Program-made: the position numbers and the translations under genes
Notes under the pieces: generated by a model
The model's database searches: none
Told to the model about the DNA's origin: nothing
The model's input: the letters and a program-made list of their open reading frames with translations, nothing else
DNA from: Alphaproteobacteria bacterium
GTDB lineage: Bacteria; Pseudomonadota; Alphaproteobacteria; RF32; CAG-239
NCBI GenBank assembly: GCA_017626035.1
Contig: JAGAJR010000018.1
Location: 1 to 36,328 of the forward strand
Direction of reading: 5' to 3'
Length of the DNA: 36,328 nt
Shown here: positions 14,189 through 22,200 of the stretch, piece after piece
Layout of the letters: each line of letters begins with the position of its first letter
Position numbering within the stretch: the first letter of the stretch is position 1

Positions 14189-15185
14189 TAAGCCCGCCGT
14201 TTTTCATAAGTTGGTTTTCTTTGCGTTCCATAGCCAGTTCGGAATCTTTACCGAGATTCTTTTCATAAATTTCTCCGAAGTTTCCGATTTCGGCAATAGC
14301 TTTTCTGACCCAATCCGGCTTAAGCCCGAATTTTTGCCACAATTCCGGATTGTCGCCTAAGAGATTTCGGGTAGAAGTCTCTTTTGTGCCGATAAAAACT
14401 TTAATGTTCTGAGAAGTCGCTTCTTTTTCTTCGGCGAGTTTAAGAGCGTTAATAATCCATTTGCTGATGATTCTCAGCGTAATGTTGTCTTTGGCAACAT
14501 AGGCGTAAACAGGATTAACGGCAATTGTTTCCGGCAAAAGGGCAACATCGTCTTTACCGGCGTAATTTTTAGTGAGAATACTTTTCAGATAAACGGCATT
14601 TCCGGTAAGAAGCTGACAGCGGTTAAGCAGGAAAGCTTCTCTGGCCTTGTTTTCGGAACGAAACAGCAGAGGATTGAAATCAAGCTTGTATTTTTCGCTG
14701 TATTCCTGAAGGCGGCTCAAGTCTTCGGAATTTGTAACCGTGCAGACTTTGCTTCCTTTGTAAGCTTCCATGGAATCTGCATCGTCAATTTTTTTAGCCA
14801 GAAACATTTGCCGGTCATAATAAAGGACATCGGCCGGCGAAGCTTTGCCGGAGAGTTCAGTGCTTGCGGAATAAGGCATGCCGCCGAACATAATGTCAAT
14901 TTTGTTGGTTTTTAAGGCTTTGTCGGCATTGGCGGATGAAACGTTAACCATTTCAAATCTGTCGCTTCTGCCGAATACCGCAAGAGAAAAAGCTTTACAG
15001 AAATCAACGTCAATTCCGCTCCAGATTCCGTCCTCGTCTTTTTTGGCATAAGTATCGGAAGACAAATCCGTTCCGCAACGGACAATCCCCCGGGTAGTGA
15101 TATAACGCAATCCGGCATCGGCGGCAAAAGTGTTTTGAGCAGCAAGCAAAGATAAAAAGCAGCAGATAGAAAATTTAAGTTTCAT
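14166..15185 (-). CDS. Amino-acid ABC transporter substrate-binding protein (AapJ/BztA-like)
   Basis: Periplasmic binding protein of 339 aa. The ATG at 15185 starts a clear signal peptide (MKLKFSICCFLSLLAAQNTFAA). A longer TTG start gives a worse signal. Characteristic family blocks are RGIVRCGTDLSS, IWSGIDVDFCKAFSLAVFG (about residues 54-72), YYDRQMFLAKK, and the C-terminal ENQLMKNGGLIRP, the degenerate counterpart of the 'N-LWxxGGLxYAPP' end of general L-amino-acid binding proteins. No permease or ATPase genes adjoin it, so its partners must be elsewhere. It has a good divergent promoter at 15204-15231. Confidence 0.85.
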   Translation of the reverse strand: MKLKFSICCFLSLLAAQNTFAADAGLRYITTRGIVRCGTDLSSDTYAKKDEDGIWSGIDVDFCKAFSLAVFGRSDRFEMVNVSSANADKALKTNKIDIMFGGMPYSASTELSGKASPADVLYYDRQMFLAKKIDDADSMEAYKGSKVCTVTNSEDLSRLQEYSEKYKLDFNPLLFRSENKAREAFLLNRCQLLTGNAVYLKSILTKNYAGKDDVALLPETIAVNPVYAYVAKDNITLRIISKWIINALKLAEEKEATSQNIKVFIGTKETSTRNLLGDNPELWQKFGLKPDWVRKAIAEIGNFGEIYEKNLGKDSELAMERKENQLMKNGGLIRPQSFL

Positions 15186-15203
15186 TTTATTAACCAATTT
15201 TGT

Positions 15204-15231
15204 ATTATAATAACTGAAAGTTTTTCTACAA
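15204..15231 (-). promoter_or_regulatory. Promoter of the amino-acid binding protein, with an overlapping plus-strand -10
   Basis: On the minus strand TTGTAG (15226-15231) and TATAAT (15204-15209) are 16 bp apart. The same bases give a plus-strand TATAAT at 15206-15211 for the divergent mlaC-like gene, though its -35 is poor. The two divergent genes may compete for polymerase here. Confidence 0.55.
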
Positions 15232-15246
15232 TATAGGGCAATTTTT

Positions 15247-15918
15247 ATGAAAAGTAACTATTTTTTGCGACTTATCATCGGGTGTTTTATGCTGTTGTCT
15301 GCCGGTAGTGCTTCCGCCGCTCAGATAAGCGGTGCCGAAGCCAAAAGCTGGGCGGATGAAAAAGGCCAGATGCTTTTGGAAACTTTCTCTGAGCCGGATC
15401 TCGGAAAACGCTATGAAAAATTGGATGAACTGTTTCTGAATTATGTTGATTTGGAATATATCGGCAAATTTGTCATGGGAAAATATTGGCGGCAGATGAC
15501 CCCGGAACAGCAAGAGTTGTATCAAGACCTTTTCCGCCGCTATGCTTTGGCAATATATAAAGGGTTTCCGCTGAATTTTGACGCCTCGAAAATCAAATAT
15601 GAATTAGGCGGAGCCCGCCCGGGACCGTCATATACGGACGTAACCGCAAACATCCGCTTTGATATGGGAATGAAAAAAGGCCAAACGGAAGTTGAAAGTA
15701 TTTTGATCGAATTCCGTCTTCATCGGGTAAACGGGGAGATTCGCCTGATTGACCTGAAATTGGCGGAAAGCAGCCTGATTCTTTCTTATCGCGGCCGTTT
15801 TGCCGAGATGATAATGAAGAACGACGGAGATATTGGCTGGTTCCTTGAAGATTTGGAGATGATAACCTCTTCGGCAGAGCAGTCAAACGCAGAAAAACTG
15901 CAGGATGAGGAATACTGA
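15247..15918 (+). CDS. MlaC-like periplasmic phospholipid-shuttle protein
   Basis: ABC-transporter auxiliary protein of the MlaC/Ttg2D family (PF05494), which carries phospholipids between outer- and inner-membrane complexes. 223 aa with a signal peptide (about residues 1-25, ending AGSASAA). The family core is FLNYVDLEYIGKFVMGKYWR followed by MTPEQQELYQDLFRRYAL (about residues 62-102), then the IEFRLHRVNGEIRLIDLKLAESSLIL strand region (read in two parts, about 150-177). The gene stands alone: no mlaE, mlaF or mlaD beside it. The C-terminus is Glu/Gln-rich. Confidence 0.87.
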   Translation: MKSNYFLRLIIGCFMLLSAGSASAAQISGAEAKSWADEKGQMLLETFSEPDLGKRYEKLDELFLNYVDLEYIGKFVMGKYWRQMTPEQQELYQDLFRRYALAIYKGFPLNFDASKIKYELGGARPGPSYTDVTANIRFDMGMKKGQTEVESILIEFRLHRVNGEIRLIDLKLAESSLILSYRGRFAEMIMKNDGDIGWFLEDLEMITSSAEQSNAEKLQDEEY

Positions 15919-15936
15919 AAATATTATAAAAACTCC

Positions 15937-15965
15937 TTGAATTTATGGAGATAAACTTATATTAT
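15937..15965 (+). promoter_or_regulatory. Promoter of gltX
   Basis: -35 TTGAAT (15937-15942), 17-bp spacer, -10 TATTAT (15960-15965). The predicted start is near 15972, giving a short leader of about 30 nt before the ATG at 16004. Confidence 0.55.
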
Positions 15966-15996
15966 CCACGTTAGTTTGTTTAAAATTAACGTGGAT
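15964..15996. promoter_or_regulatory. 10-bp perfect inverted repeat between mlaC-like gene and gltX
   Basis: ATCCACGTTA (15964-15973) and TAACGTGGAT (15987-15996) are exact inverted copies with a 13-bp spacer, followed by TTTTG. It overlaps the -10 and start point of the gltX promoter, and its right arm contains the only Shine-Dalgarno-like GTGGA before the gltX ATG. It can be read as an operator, as a terminator for the upstream gene, or as both. Confidence 0.6.
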
Positions 15997-16003
15997 TTTT
16001 GTT

Positions 16004-17326
16004 ATGAGTGAAATTAAAGTGAGATTTGCTCCGAGCCCGACCGGGTTTATGCATATCGGCAATACCAGAACCGCACTGTTTAACTGGCTTTTGGCTAAAA
16101 AACTCGGCGGAAAATTTATGCTCCGGATTGATGATACTGATTTATTGCGTTCCAAAAAAGAATATGAAGATGCTATCCGCGACATTCTAACCTGGCTTGG
16201 TTTGGATTGGACGGAAGAAGCCAGACAGACGGCTCGTTTTGACCGTTATAACGAAGTTACCGAAAAGCTCAAAAAAGAAGGCCGGATTTATGCTTGTTAT
16301 GAAACGCCGGAAGAGTTGGAGTTTATGCGTAAACGCCTTATGAACAAAGGCTTGCCGCCGATTTATGATCGTGCTTCGCTGAATTTGAGTGAGGAACAGA
16401 TAAAAAAATACGAGGCGGAAGGGCGTAAACCTCACTACCGTTTTAAATTGGTTGACGGCGATATTGTCTGGAACGATATGGTGCGGGGCGAGTGCAAATA
16501 TACCGCACAAAACCTGAGCGACCCGATTATTATTCGTGAAGACGGAAGTTTTCTGTATCATCTGCCGTCGGTTATTGACGATGTTGATTTCGGCATTACC
16601 CATATTGTCCGCGGCGAAGACCATGTTACGAACACGGCGTCCCAAGTGCAGATGTTTGAAGCCATCGGCGGTAAAGTTCCGACCTTTGCCCACCTGCCGT
16701 TGTTGACCGGAAAAGAGGGTAAACTCTCCAAACGTCTGGGCAGCCTCGGGGTAAGAGAATTGCGGGCCGAAGGAGTGGAAGCCATGGCAATTTGTTCATT
16801 CCTGGCCAAACTCGGAACTTCGGAAGCCATAGAACCTTTCTATTCTCTGGAAGATTTGGCCGCTTCTCTGGATTTAAGCAAAATCGGAAGAGCCCAGCCG
16901 AAGTTTGACGAAGAGGAATTGAAACATTTCAACACCAAACTTGTCCATGGTATGCCGTATGAAAATGTAAAAGACCGGATTGACGTGGATGAAAATTTTT
17001 GGCAGGCGGTTAAGCCGAATTTAAATATCGTGGATGACGTAAAAACATGGGCGGAAATCTGTCATCAAAAAGTTGAACCTTTACTTGAAGATGAGACGTT
17101 AACGCAAATGGCTGCTGATGTTTTGCCGCAAGAGCCGTTTGATGAAAACACCTTTAATGTTTGGTTGAACGAGGTCAAAGCCAAAAGTGGAAAGAAGGGA
17201 AAAGAGCTTTTTCATCCGCTCCGCAAAGCCTTGACTGCACAGGAAAACGGACCGGAATTAAAAATTCTTCTGCCGCTTATCGGCCGGGAAAAAGCATATA
17301 AAAGACTAAAAGGCATTGCTGCCTGA
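16004..17326 (+). CDS. gltX: Glutamyl-tRNA synthetase, GluRS2 type
   Basis: Class I aminoacyl-tRNA synthetase, 440 aa. The HIGH motif reads HIGN (residues 17-20, in FAPSPTGFMHIGNTRTALFN) and the KMSKS motif reads KLSKR (about residue 240). The sequence after it, GSLGVRELRAEGVEAMAICS and LAKLGTSEAIEP, is typical of the second GluRS of alphaproteobacteria, which is often the form that handles tRNA-Gln or works beside GatCAB. Whether a second gltX exists cannot be seen here. The start has no strong ribosome site; GTGGA lies in the right arm of the hairpin just upstream. It is followed by cysS after 28 nt. Confidence 0.95.
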   Translation: MSEIKVRFAPSPTGFMHIGNTRTALFNWLLAKKLGGKFMLRIDDTDLLRSKKEYEDAIRDILTWLGLDWTEEARQTARFDRYNEVTEKLKKEGRIYACYETPEELEFMRKRLMNKGLPPIYDRASLNLSEEQIKKYEAEGRKPHYRFKLVDGDIVWNDMVRGECKYTAQNLSDPIIIREDGSFLYHLPSVIDDVDFGITHIVRGEDHVTNTASQVQMFEAIGGKVPTFAHLPLLTGKEGKLSKRLGSLGVRELRAEGVEAMAICSFLAKLGTSEAIEPFYSLEDLAASLDLSKIGRAQPKFDEEELKHFNTKLVHGMPYENVKDRIDVDENFWQAVKPNLNIVDDVKTWAEICHQKVEPLLEDETLTQMAADVLPQEPFDENTFNVWLNEVKAKSGKKGKELFHPLRKALTAQENGPELKILLPLIGREKAYKRLKGIAA

Positions 17327-17354
17327 TAATATCACTTAAGGAAAGGAAATAAAA

Positions 17355-18731
17355 ATGCAGGACATATATTTAAGCAATACGCTGACTCGCAGAAAAGAAA
17401 AATTCGAGCCGATTGATTGCTGTAATGTGAGAATGTATGTCTGCGGTCCGACGGTTTACGACCGGGCTCATCTGGGCAACGGCAAAACCCCGGTGTCTTA
17501 TGACGTATTGTTCCGTCTGCTTCGCTATGTTTACGGGGCGGAACACGTTACTTATGTTTCTAACATTACCGATGTGGACGACAAGATTTTAAACAAACAT
17601 AAGGAAACCGGAAAACCAATTCGCGAGATTACGGAAGAAACTTATAACTGGTATATTGCCGATATGAAAAAACTGGGCAATCTGGAGCCGAATGCTCGTC
17701 CGAGAGCGACGGACTACATTGCTGACATGATTGAACTGGTAAAGCGTCTTTTGGCTAACGGCCACGCTTACGAGGCTCAGGGACATGTTTTGTTTGATGT
17801 TGATTCCATGCCGTCTTACGGCAGCCTTTCCGGCCGTTCCATGAAAGAAATGCTGGCCGGAGCCCGCATTGAAGTTGCCGATTACAAGAAAAATCCGGCG
17901 GACTTTGTGTTGTGGAAGCCTTCCGACGCTGACGAACCGGGGTGGGACAGCCCTTGGGGATACGGCCGTCCGGGGTGGCATTTGGAATGTTCTGCTATGA
18001 GTTCCAAATTGCTGGGTAATGATTTTGACATCCACGGCGGCGGCAATGACCTGATTTTCCCTCACCACGAAAATGAATGTGCCCAGTCTTGCTGTGCGTT
18101 TGAAGGATCTCGTTTTGCCCGTTATTGGGTGCATGCGGGAATGTTGATGGTGGACGGCGTGAAAATGTCCAAATCTTTGGGCAATTTCTATACCCTGGAT
18201 GAGATTTTGGAAAAAGCTCCGGCGGAAGCTCTTCGCCTGCTGTTCCTTTCCGCACATTATCATCAGCCGTTTAATTTTACGTTTGAGGGATTAAATCAAG
18301 CCAAACAGACACTGGATAAATTCTATAACGCTTTGCTTAAAAATATTGATGTAAAAGTTGAAGATGTCGAGCCAAGTGAAGAATTAATCAAGGCTTTGGC
18401 AGATGACTTGAATACGCCTCTGGCAATCAGTTATCTGCATGAAAACGTCAATAATCTGAACAAGGCCGAAAGTTTGGAAGATAAAATCAAATATAAATCT
18501 CAGCTTTTGGCTAATGCCTACATGCTGGGACTGCTGTGGCAGGATCCGGAAACATGGTTCAAGGGCGATGCCGGCGGAGATGACGCTGAAATCGAAGCAA
18601 AAATTCAGGCTCGTCTGGAAGCCAAAAAGAATAAGGATTGGGCGACGGCGGATGCTATCCGTAATGAACTGAAAGAGCAGGGCATTATTTTGGAAGACGG
18701 TCCGTCCGGAACAACTTGGAAAAGAGCTTAA
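17355..18731 (+). CDS. cysS: Cysteinyl-tRNA synthetase
   Basis: Charges tRNA-Cys. 458 aa, usual length. The zinc-binding Cys is in VCGPTVYD (Cys30), with further ligands in WHLECSAMS and HHENECAQS. The HIGH motif reads HLGN (39-42) and KMSKS is perfect ([10 protein letters not shown], about residues 270-279). The C-terminal part carries the DALR-type anticodon-binding helices and the typical [20 protein letters not shown] ending. AAGGAAA precedes the ATG. It probably shares a transcript with gltX. A strong terminator follows at 18737. Confidence 0.97.
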   Translation: MQDIYLSNTLTRRKEKFEPIDCCNVRMYVCGPTVYDRAHLGNGKTPVSYDVLFRLLRYVYGAEHVTYVSNITDVDDKILNKHKETGKPIREITEETYNWYIADMKKLGNLEPNARPRATDYIADMIELVKRLLANGHAYEAQGHVLFDVDSMPSYGSLSGRSMKEMLAGARIEVADYKKNPADFVLWKPSDADEPGWDSPWGYGRPGWHLECSAMSSKLLGNDFDIHGGGNDLIFPHHENECAQSCCAFEGSRFARYWVHAGMLMVDGVKMSKSLGNFYTLDEILEKAPAEALRLLFLSAHYHQPFNFTFEGLNQAKQTLDKFYNALLKNIDVKVEDVEPSEELIKALADDLNTPLAISYLHENVNNLNKAESLEDKIKYKSQLLANAYMLGLLWQDPETWFKGDAGGDDAEIEAKIQARLEAKKNKDWATADAIRNELKEQGIILEDGPSGTTWKRA

Positions 18732-18736
18732 TGATA

Positions 18737-18770
18737 AAGCCCTCTCAAAACGAGAGGGCTTTTAATTTTT
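18737..18770 (+). terminator. Intrinsic terminator after cysS
   Basis: AAGCCCTCTC and GAGAGGGCTT form a perfect 10-bp stem with a 5-nt loop, followed by TTAATTTTT. It also lies just past the stop of the minus-strand Cys-rich tail at 18777, but the A run on that side is poor. Confidence 0.92.
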
Positions 18771-18776
18771 ACCATT

Positions 18777-19085
18777 TTACAAGAGATTTTCACCAAGGAT
18801 AGCGGTTTCGGTGCAGAAATGGGCTGCGGTAATGTCGTTGCCGGTATGAGTGCCGCCGCAGGCACAGGCACTGCCTCTGGCACCTCTTTCACAACGCTCT
18901 GTGTTTGAGGAGGCTGGACATTTTTTGCATACTCCGCCGACACACTCGGTTTTAAAACCGCATTCAACACAGGAAAGTCCTCCGGTATTGCCCGTATCGA
19001 CAGGTTTGTAACCATATTCACAGTTGCAGTTTTCTTTCGTGAAAAATCCGTAATCACTGCAGGTTTTGTTCGGTGTAATTGGCGT
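18777..19085 (-). pseudogene. Out-of-frame Cys-rich C-terminal segment of the 19054-21429 gene
   Basis: Directly downstream of the 19054-21429 gene, in the frame offset by one base, the minus strand is open from 19085 to a TAA at 18777-18779. It encodes a Cys-rich segment of about 100 residues with at least 12 Cys, including TCSDYGFFTKENCNCEYGYK, GLSCVECGFKTECVGG, CKKCPASSNTERCERG and SACACGGTHTGN. It has no start codon or ribosome site of its own and begins exactly where the upstream frame ends. It therefore looks like the proper C-terminus cut off by a one-base change, or a tail reached by +1 frameshifting. A different minus-strand frame here (18728-19057) is also open but has no Cys pattern. 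Confidence 0.6.
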
Positions 19086-21429
19086 TTAATGCCTTTTCAA
19101 CAAAATCCCGATAATGAACAAAGAGATAAGTGTTATATTGGGTTTCAGGATTAGCCCCGTAAATGTTTCCGTTACTGTAGTAACACTGGGAGCCGTCCAT
19201 TCCCTGAGTAGACATCCAGATTGGTTCTTTTTCAATTAAAGGATATGTGTACTCTCCGTAATATTTGTTCAGTTCGGTTATAATATCATTAAGTTCGTTT
19301 CTATAGGAGAAAGTGGTATCTGCTTCATAATATCCCGGAACATATAACAGGCCTTTTACGTCATCAATTTGATCAAGCGTATAGCCTTTTGTTTGTCCGA
19401 AGATTTCTCTGTGATGTGCACTGGTATACGTCAAAATCCATTCATAGAAACCTGTGGCATGGGCTTTCTTGGCGTTTTTGGTGTTTATTTCGCCGTCATT
19501 CAAAACCATACCATTGCGTGTTCTGCATTCGCAAAGATTATTATAACATCCCGGAGAAATACTTTGAATATAAGGGGTAAACGTCTCATAAGTTCCCAAC
19601 TTGCAGTTTCCGTCTTCGTCTTTTGTACAATTGTGCAACCCTAAAGAAGTAAATTGGCTGTAACCTTTTAAGGCAGAATTGTAAATAACAAGAGCAAAAG
19701 CCCGGTCTTGAATGTTGGTAGAGTTGACATCGTCATCAGAGATAATAATGGCATAAGGAGTTTTGCTCGGAACGATGTTAGCACAGATAGAACCGTCTGT
19801 GTAAACAATACTGAAACTGCTTTCCCATTCGTCACATTCTATCGTTTCATCTATTGCTTCATAAGTAATCATCGGCCAGACGTAGAAAGTGAGCTTTTTA
19901 GTGGCATAGGCATTATAATAATCATCATTGAGATATTCCCAAGTAAAGATGCTATCGTACTCAGTAGACGACCAATACGGCCCATCCATTTCACTCAATA
20001 ACGGTTTACCAAGCAGTTTCAAAGTTGCATCGACCATATTTCTTGCTTTATAAATGCTTCGCTGCTCGGCGTAGCTTGGCAAATGCCAATCCCCAGCTTT
20101 TGTACCAGGGGTTGTATACTTGTTACAGTATTCTGCTGCTGGGTAAGAAATATTATTTGCCTTTCCGAAAGCGATAATCGCCGCAGTATTCGCCTTGCCA
20201 TCTGTACCGCAAGAAAATGGTTCACTGCTACAATTTTTCAAGCTTGGAATATCTGTCAGGTAGCCTCCCCATTCTAATCTGCTTGATGATTGGTCTAAGG
20301 CAACAGCCAGCCGCTTATTGGTATCCAACACAATGCCGATAGGGGTTTTCCCTTTAATAATTTTATCATCCACAGTCATATCTGAATAAAGGATTGGTAA
20401 ACCGGCTGTAACGTTTTTACAGTCGTTTTGATAACAGGTTCTGCCATAGTAGGTAATCGGGGTACAGGTTTGTCCGGTAGGTTGTGCACCCAAATATCCG
20501 CCGTTGTCACAAGTTGGCAGATAACAGTTGTCAAAGCATTTGTTGCCGAAATAATTTACTTGAGTACAAACATTGTTGGTCGGAATGTCTGTTTTATATC
20601 CTCCGTCGGAACAGCTTGGCTGTCCGTTGTCTTTGTAACAGGTCTTGCCAGCAAAATCTGTTTTTGTTTCACAATCGTGATTCTCCGGGCAAGCGGACAT
20701 GTATCCGTCTTTGTCTTCACATTCCAAAGGACGACAATCCGTTTGACAGGTCATGTCGCAAAAAGAAAAAGGCGTGCAGGTATAATTTTCAGGAACAGTA
20801 GACAGCAAGCCTTCTGATTCGCAATCTTTTGGGGAAACATCCTGATAACAGGTTTTGTTAGCAAAGAAAACTGCTGTACCGTTTTGGCAGGATGTCATGG
20901 AATCAGAATATCCCCCCTCGGCACAAGTCTTGTCCCGACAGAGAGTGCAAATGTTTCCTGCTTCGTTGGTATAGGAGTTTTCGGATGTTTGTTCCGCTCC
21001 GCAAGTGGTACTAAGAGTATAGCCGTCCTCGCAAGAATCGTCAGCTGTTCTGCATTTGAAATAAGACTTATTGTGCGGGCAAAGGTTATTGGTATCTTTG
21101 ATTTGTCCGGGAGGGCAGGAACGGACATATCCATCGTCAGTACATAGGGAGTCTTCGTCCAAGCTCATGGAGTTATTGCCTTCTCCAAAAGTTAACCCAG
21201 CACATCCGCCGCCGCCGACAGCACAAACAGCGGCAAGCTTAACAGCGTTATCCGTATTAAAAAGGGGTATAGGCTTCAGCTCGTTGGGTGTGTGTAGTTG
21301 TGTGTGTAATGCTGAACCGTGTGAGAATATATCAGACGAATCATAAGTTAGTTTGAAGTCAGAAGCCTGCACATTGCCTGAAATCAGCAGACAGGTTGAA
21401 ATATATAACAAATACTTAGTATTAATCAT
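19054..21429 (-). CDS. Cys-rich secreted protein with DUF1566-type domain, probably cut short by a frameshift
   Basis: 791 aa from the ATG at 21429 (GAGG 6 nt upstream; the longer GTG start removes the signal peptide from the N-terminus). Order: signal peptide (1-22), ELKPIPLFNTDNAVKLAA and GGGGCAG (50-77), a Cys-rich repeat region (about 69-337, modules such as CxEGGYxxxxTxCxNGT and GxxCYxxxC, about 40 Cys), then a region from about 345 with DWHLPSYAEQ (447-456) and YWSSTEY (485-491), the core of DUF1566/Lcl C-terminal domains. A second, related, low-Cys half reaches the C-terminus. I infer an extracellular or envelope adhesin-like protein; the true function is unknown. Paralogue of the gene at 1-816. 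The stop at 19054 is followed by an out-of-frame Cys-rich tail. Confidence 0.82.
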   Translation of the reverse strand: MINTKYLLYISTCLLISGNVQASDFKLTYDSSDIFSHGSALHTQLHTPNELKPIPLFNTDNAVKLAAVCAVGGGGCAGLTFGEGNNSMSLDEDSLCTDDGYVRSCPPGQIKDTNNLCPHNKSYFKCRTADDSCEDGYTLSTTCGAEQTSENSYTNEAGNICTLCRDKTCAEGGYSDSMTSCQNGTAVFFANKTCYQDVSPKDCESEGLLSTVPENYTCTPFSFCDMTCQTDCRPLECEDKDGYMSACPENHDCETKTDFAGKTCYKDNGQPSCSDGGYKTDIPTNNVCTQVNYFGNKCFDNCYLPTCDNGGYLGAQPTGQTCTPITYYGRTCYQNDCKNVTAGLPILYSDMTVDDKIIKGKTPIGIVLDTNKRLAVALDQSSSRLEWGGYLTDIPSLKNCSSEPFSCGTDGKANTAAIIAFGKANNISYPAAEYCNKYTTPGTKAGDWHLPSYAEQRSIYKARNMVDATLKLLGKPLLSEMDGPYWSSTEYDSIFTWEYLNDDYYNAYATKKLTFYVWPMITYEAIDETIECDEWESSFSIVYTDGSICANIVPSKTPYAIIISDDDVNSTNIQDRAFALVIYNSALKGYSQFTSLGLHNCTKDEDGNCKLGTYETFTPYIQSISPGCYNNLCECRTRNGMVLNDGEINTKNAKKAHATGFYEWILTYTSAHHREIFGQTKGYTLDQIDDVKGLLYVPGYYEADTTFSYRNELNDIITELNKYYGEYTYPLIEKEPIWMSTQGMDGSQCYYSNGNIYGANPETQYNTYLFVHYRDFVEKALNANYTEQNLQ

Positions 21430-21481
21430 AGTACACCTCACACAGTTATAGAACCAAAGCCTATACTATCCATACTAAGTC

Positions 21482-21494
21482 TTTTTTTTTTTTT
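21482..21494. repeat. 13-nt homopolymer (poly-T, poly-A on the coding strand) in a promoter region
   Basis: Thirteen consecutive T lie about 55 nt upstream of the Cys-rich gene start at 21429. On the minus strand TTGTTG lies just before the A tract and TAGTAT just after it, with an 18-bp spacer that consists mostly of the tract. Slippage here would change promoter spacing. The 21430-21773 stretch otherwise holds only a terminator (21541) and a loose inverted repeat (21734). Confidence 0.6.
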
Positions 21495-21540
21495 GCAACA
21501 AAAAAGTGTATATACCCGAAACTTTAATATTTCTGTTACA

Positions 21541-21570
21541 AAAAAAGCCCGCTGAAAAGCGGGCTTTTTT
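21541..21570. terminator. Strong bidirectional intrinsic terminator
   Basis: AAAAAAGCCCGC and GCGGGCTTTTTT form a perfect 12-bp stem with a 6-nt loop and A/T runs on both sides. It lies between the minus-strand gene at 21774-21989 and the promoter of the Cys-rich gene, so it probably insulates that promoter from upstream minus-strand transcription. Confidence 0.9.
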
Positions 21571-21733
21571 ACTTGTTCGTTGAATGGAAACACAAAAATA
21601 AATGTAACGATTTTATAAAAGCACTTATAACAACTGAGATTATTATAAGAGTGATATAATTTTATGCTGAGACATAAATCATATCCGAAATACATATTTA
21701 CAAATTATACTCACTGCTGTTTTAGTAGAGATA

Positions 21734-21765
21734 TTTACTGCCGTTGAGTATGGTGTCGCAGTAAA
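21734..21765. repeat. 8-bp inverted repeat downstream of the 21774-21989 gene
   Basis: TTTACTGC and GCAGTAAA are exact inverted copies 16 bp apart. There is no T run behind them on the minus strand, so a terminator is unlikely; it may be a protein-binding site or a mere mRNA 3' structure. The same TTTACTG core occurs in the palindrome at 24654-24679. Confidence 0.35.
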
Positions 21766-21773
21766 ATCTTTTT

Positions 21774-21989
21774 TTAGTTTTTCAGATTGGAAGTTATCTG
21801 ATTATTTTGAATGTTTTTGAAAATTACTTCGGCAAAAGATTTTTTTGCAACATAAGTAATAAAAAGCGGTTCCTCAAGTTTTAACTTCCCGAGTGTCTCT
21901 TCCAAAGCTTCAAAACTCTGGTAAATCTTGCTGATTAAAGTAATGTTGCTTTCAATAACATCATTGTAAAGTGCGGCTTCTTTTTTCAT
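21774..21989 (-). CDS. Small hypothetical protein, 71 aa
   Basis: Unknown. The ATG at 21989 is chosen because a very good AAAAGGAGAT ribosome site precedes it; the longer upstream frame lacks one. The protein is soluble and helical: MKKEAALYNDVIESNITLIS, then a helix (KIYQSFEALEETLGKLKL) and a FITYVAKKSFAEVIFKNI segment. No signal peptide, membrane segment or known motif. Confidence 0.65.
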   Translation of the reverse strand: MKKEAALYNDVIESNITLISKIYQSFEALEETLGKLKLEEPLFITYVAKKSFAEVIFKNIQNNQITSNLKN

Positions 21990-22161
21990 TAATATCTCCT
22001 TTTCTAAACAGTAATCTGTAAAAATATCTGTAGTTCGTTCTATAAAGAATAATAATTTTAATATTAGAAATTGTGTATATGATAAAATTCCATTCCTGGT
22101 ATAGAAAAAGTCGAACACCCGTCATTGGGAAGTAGAAAAGCTGATTTTGTCCAAAAACACA

Positions 22162-22190
22162 TTGACCAAACAATGGAAATATGATATTTT
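22162..22190 (+). promoter_or_regulatory. Promoter of the DUF218 gene, possibly leaderless
   Basis: TTGACC (22162-22167), 17-bp spacer, TATTTT (22185-22190). The predicted start near 22197 falls within a few bases of the ATG at 22201, so the mRNA would have almost no leader. Confidence 0.5.
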
Positions 22191-22200
22191 GTCTAAACAA

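Noticed and set aside
18728-19057. 109-codon minus-strand open frame as a gene
   Set aside because: It lies across the cysS terminator and in the wrong frame over the Cys-rich tail. The frame with regular Cys spacing (18777-19085) is the meaningful one.
19030-19090. Programmed frameshift with a standard slippery heptamer
   Set aside because: No X-XXY-YYZ heptamer in the right phase was found, and the needed shift is +1. A mutation or error is simpler, so the tail is listed as a broken segment.
21438-21695. 85-codon minus-strand open frame upstream of the Cys-rich gene
   Set aside because: It runs through the 12-bp terminator stem at 21541-21570 and the A13 tract, has no ribosome site, and resembles no protein.
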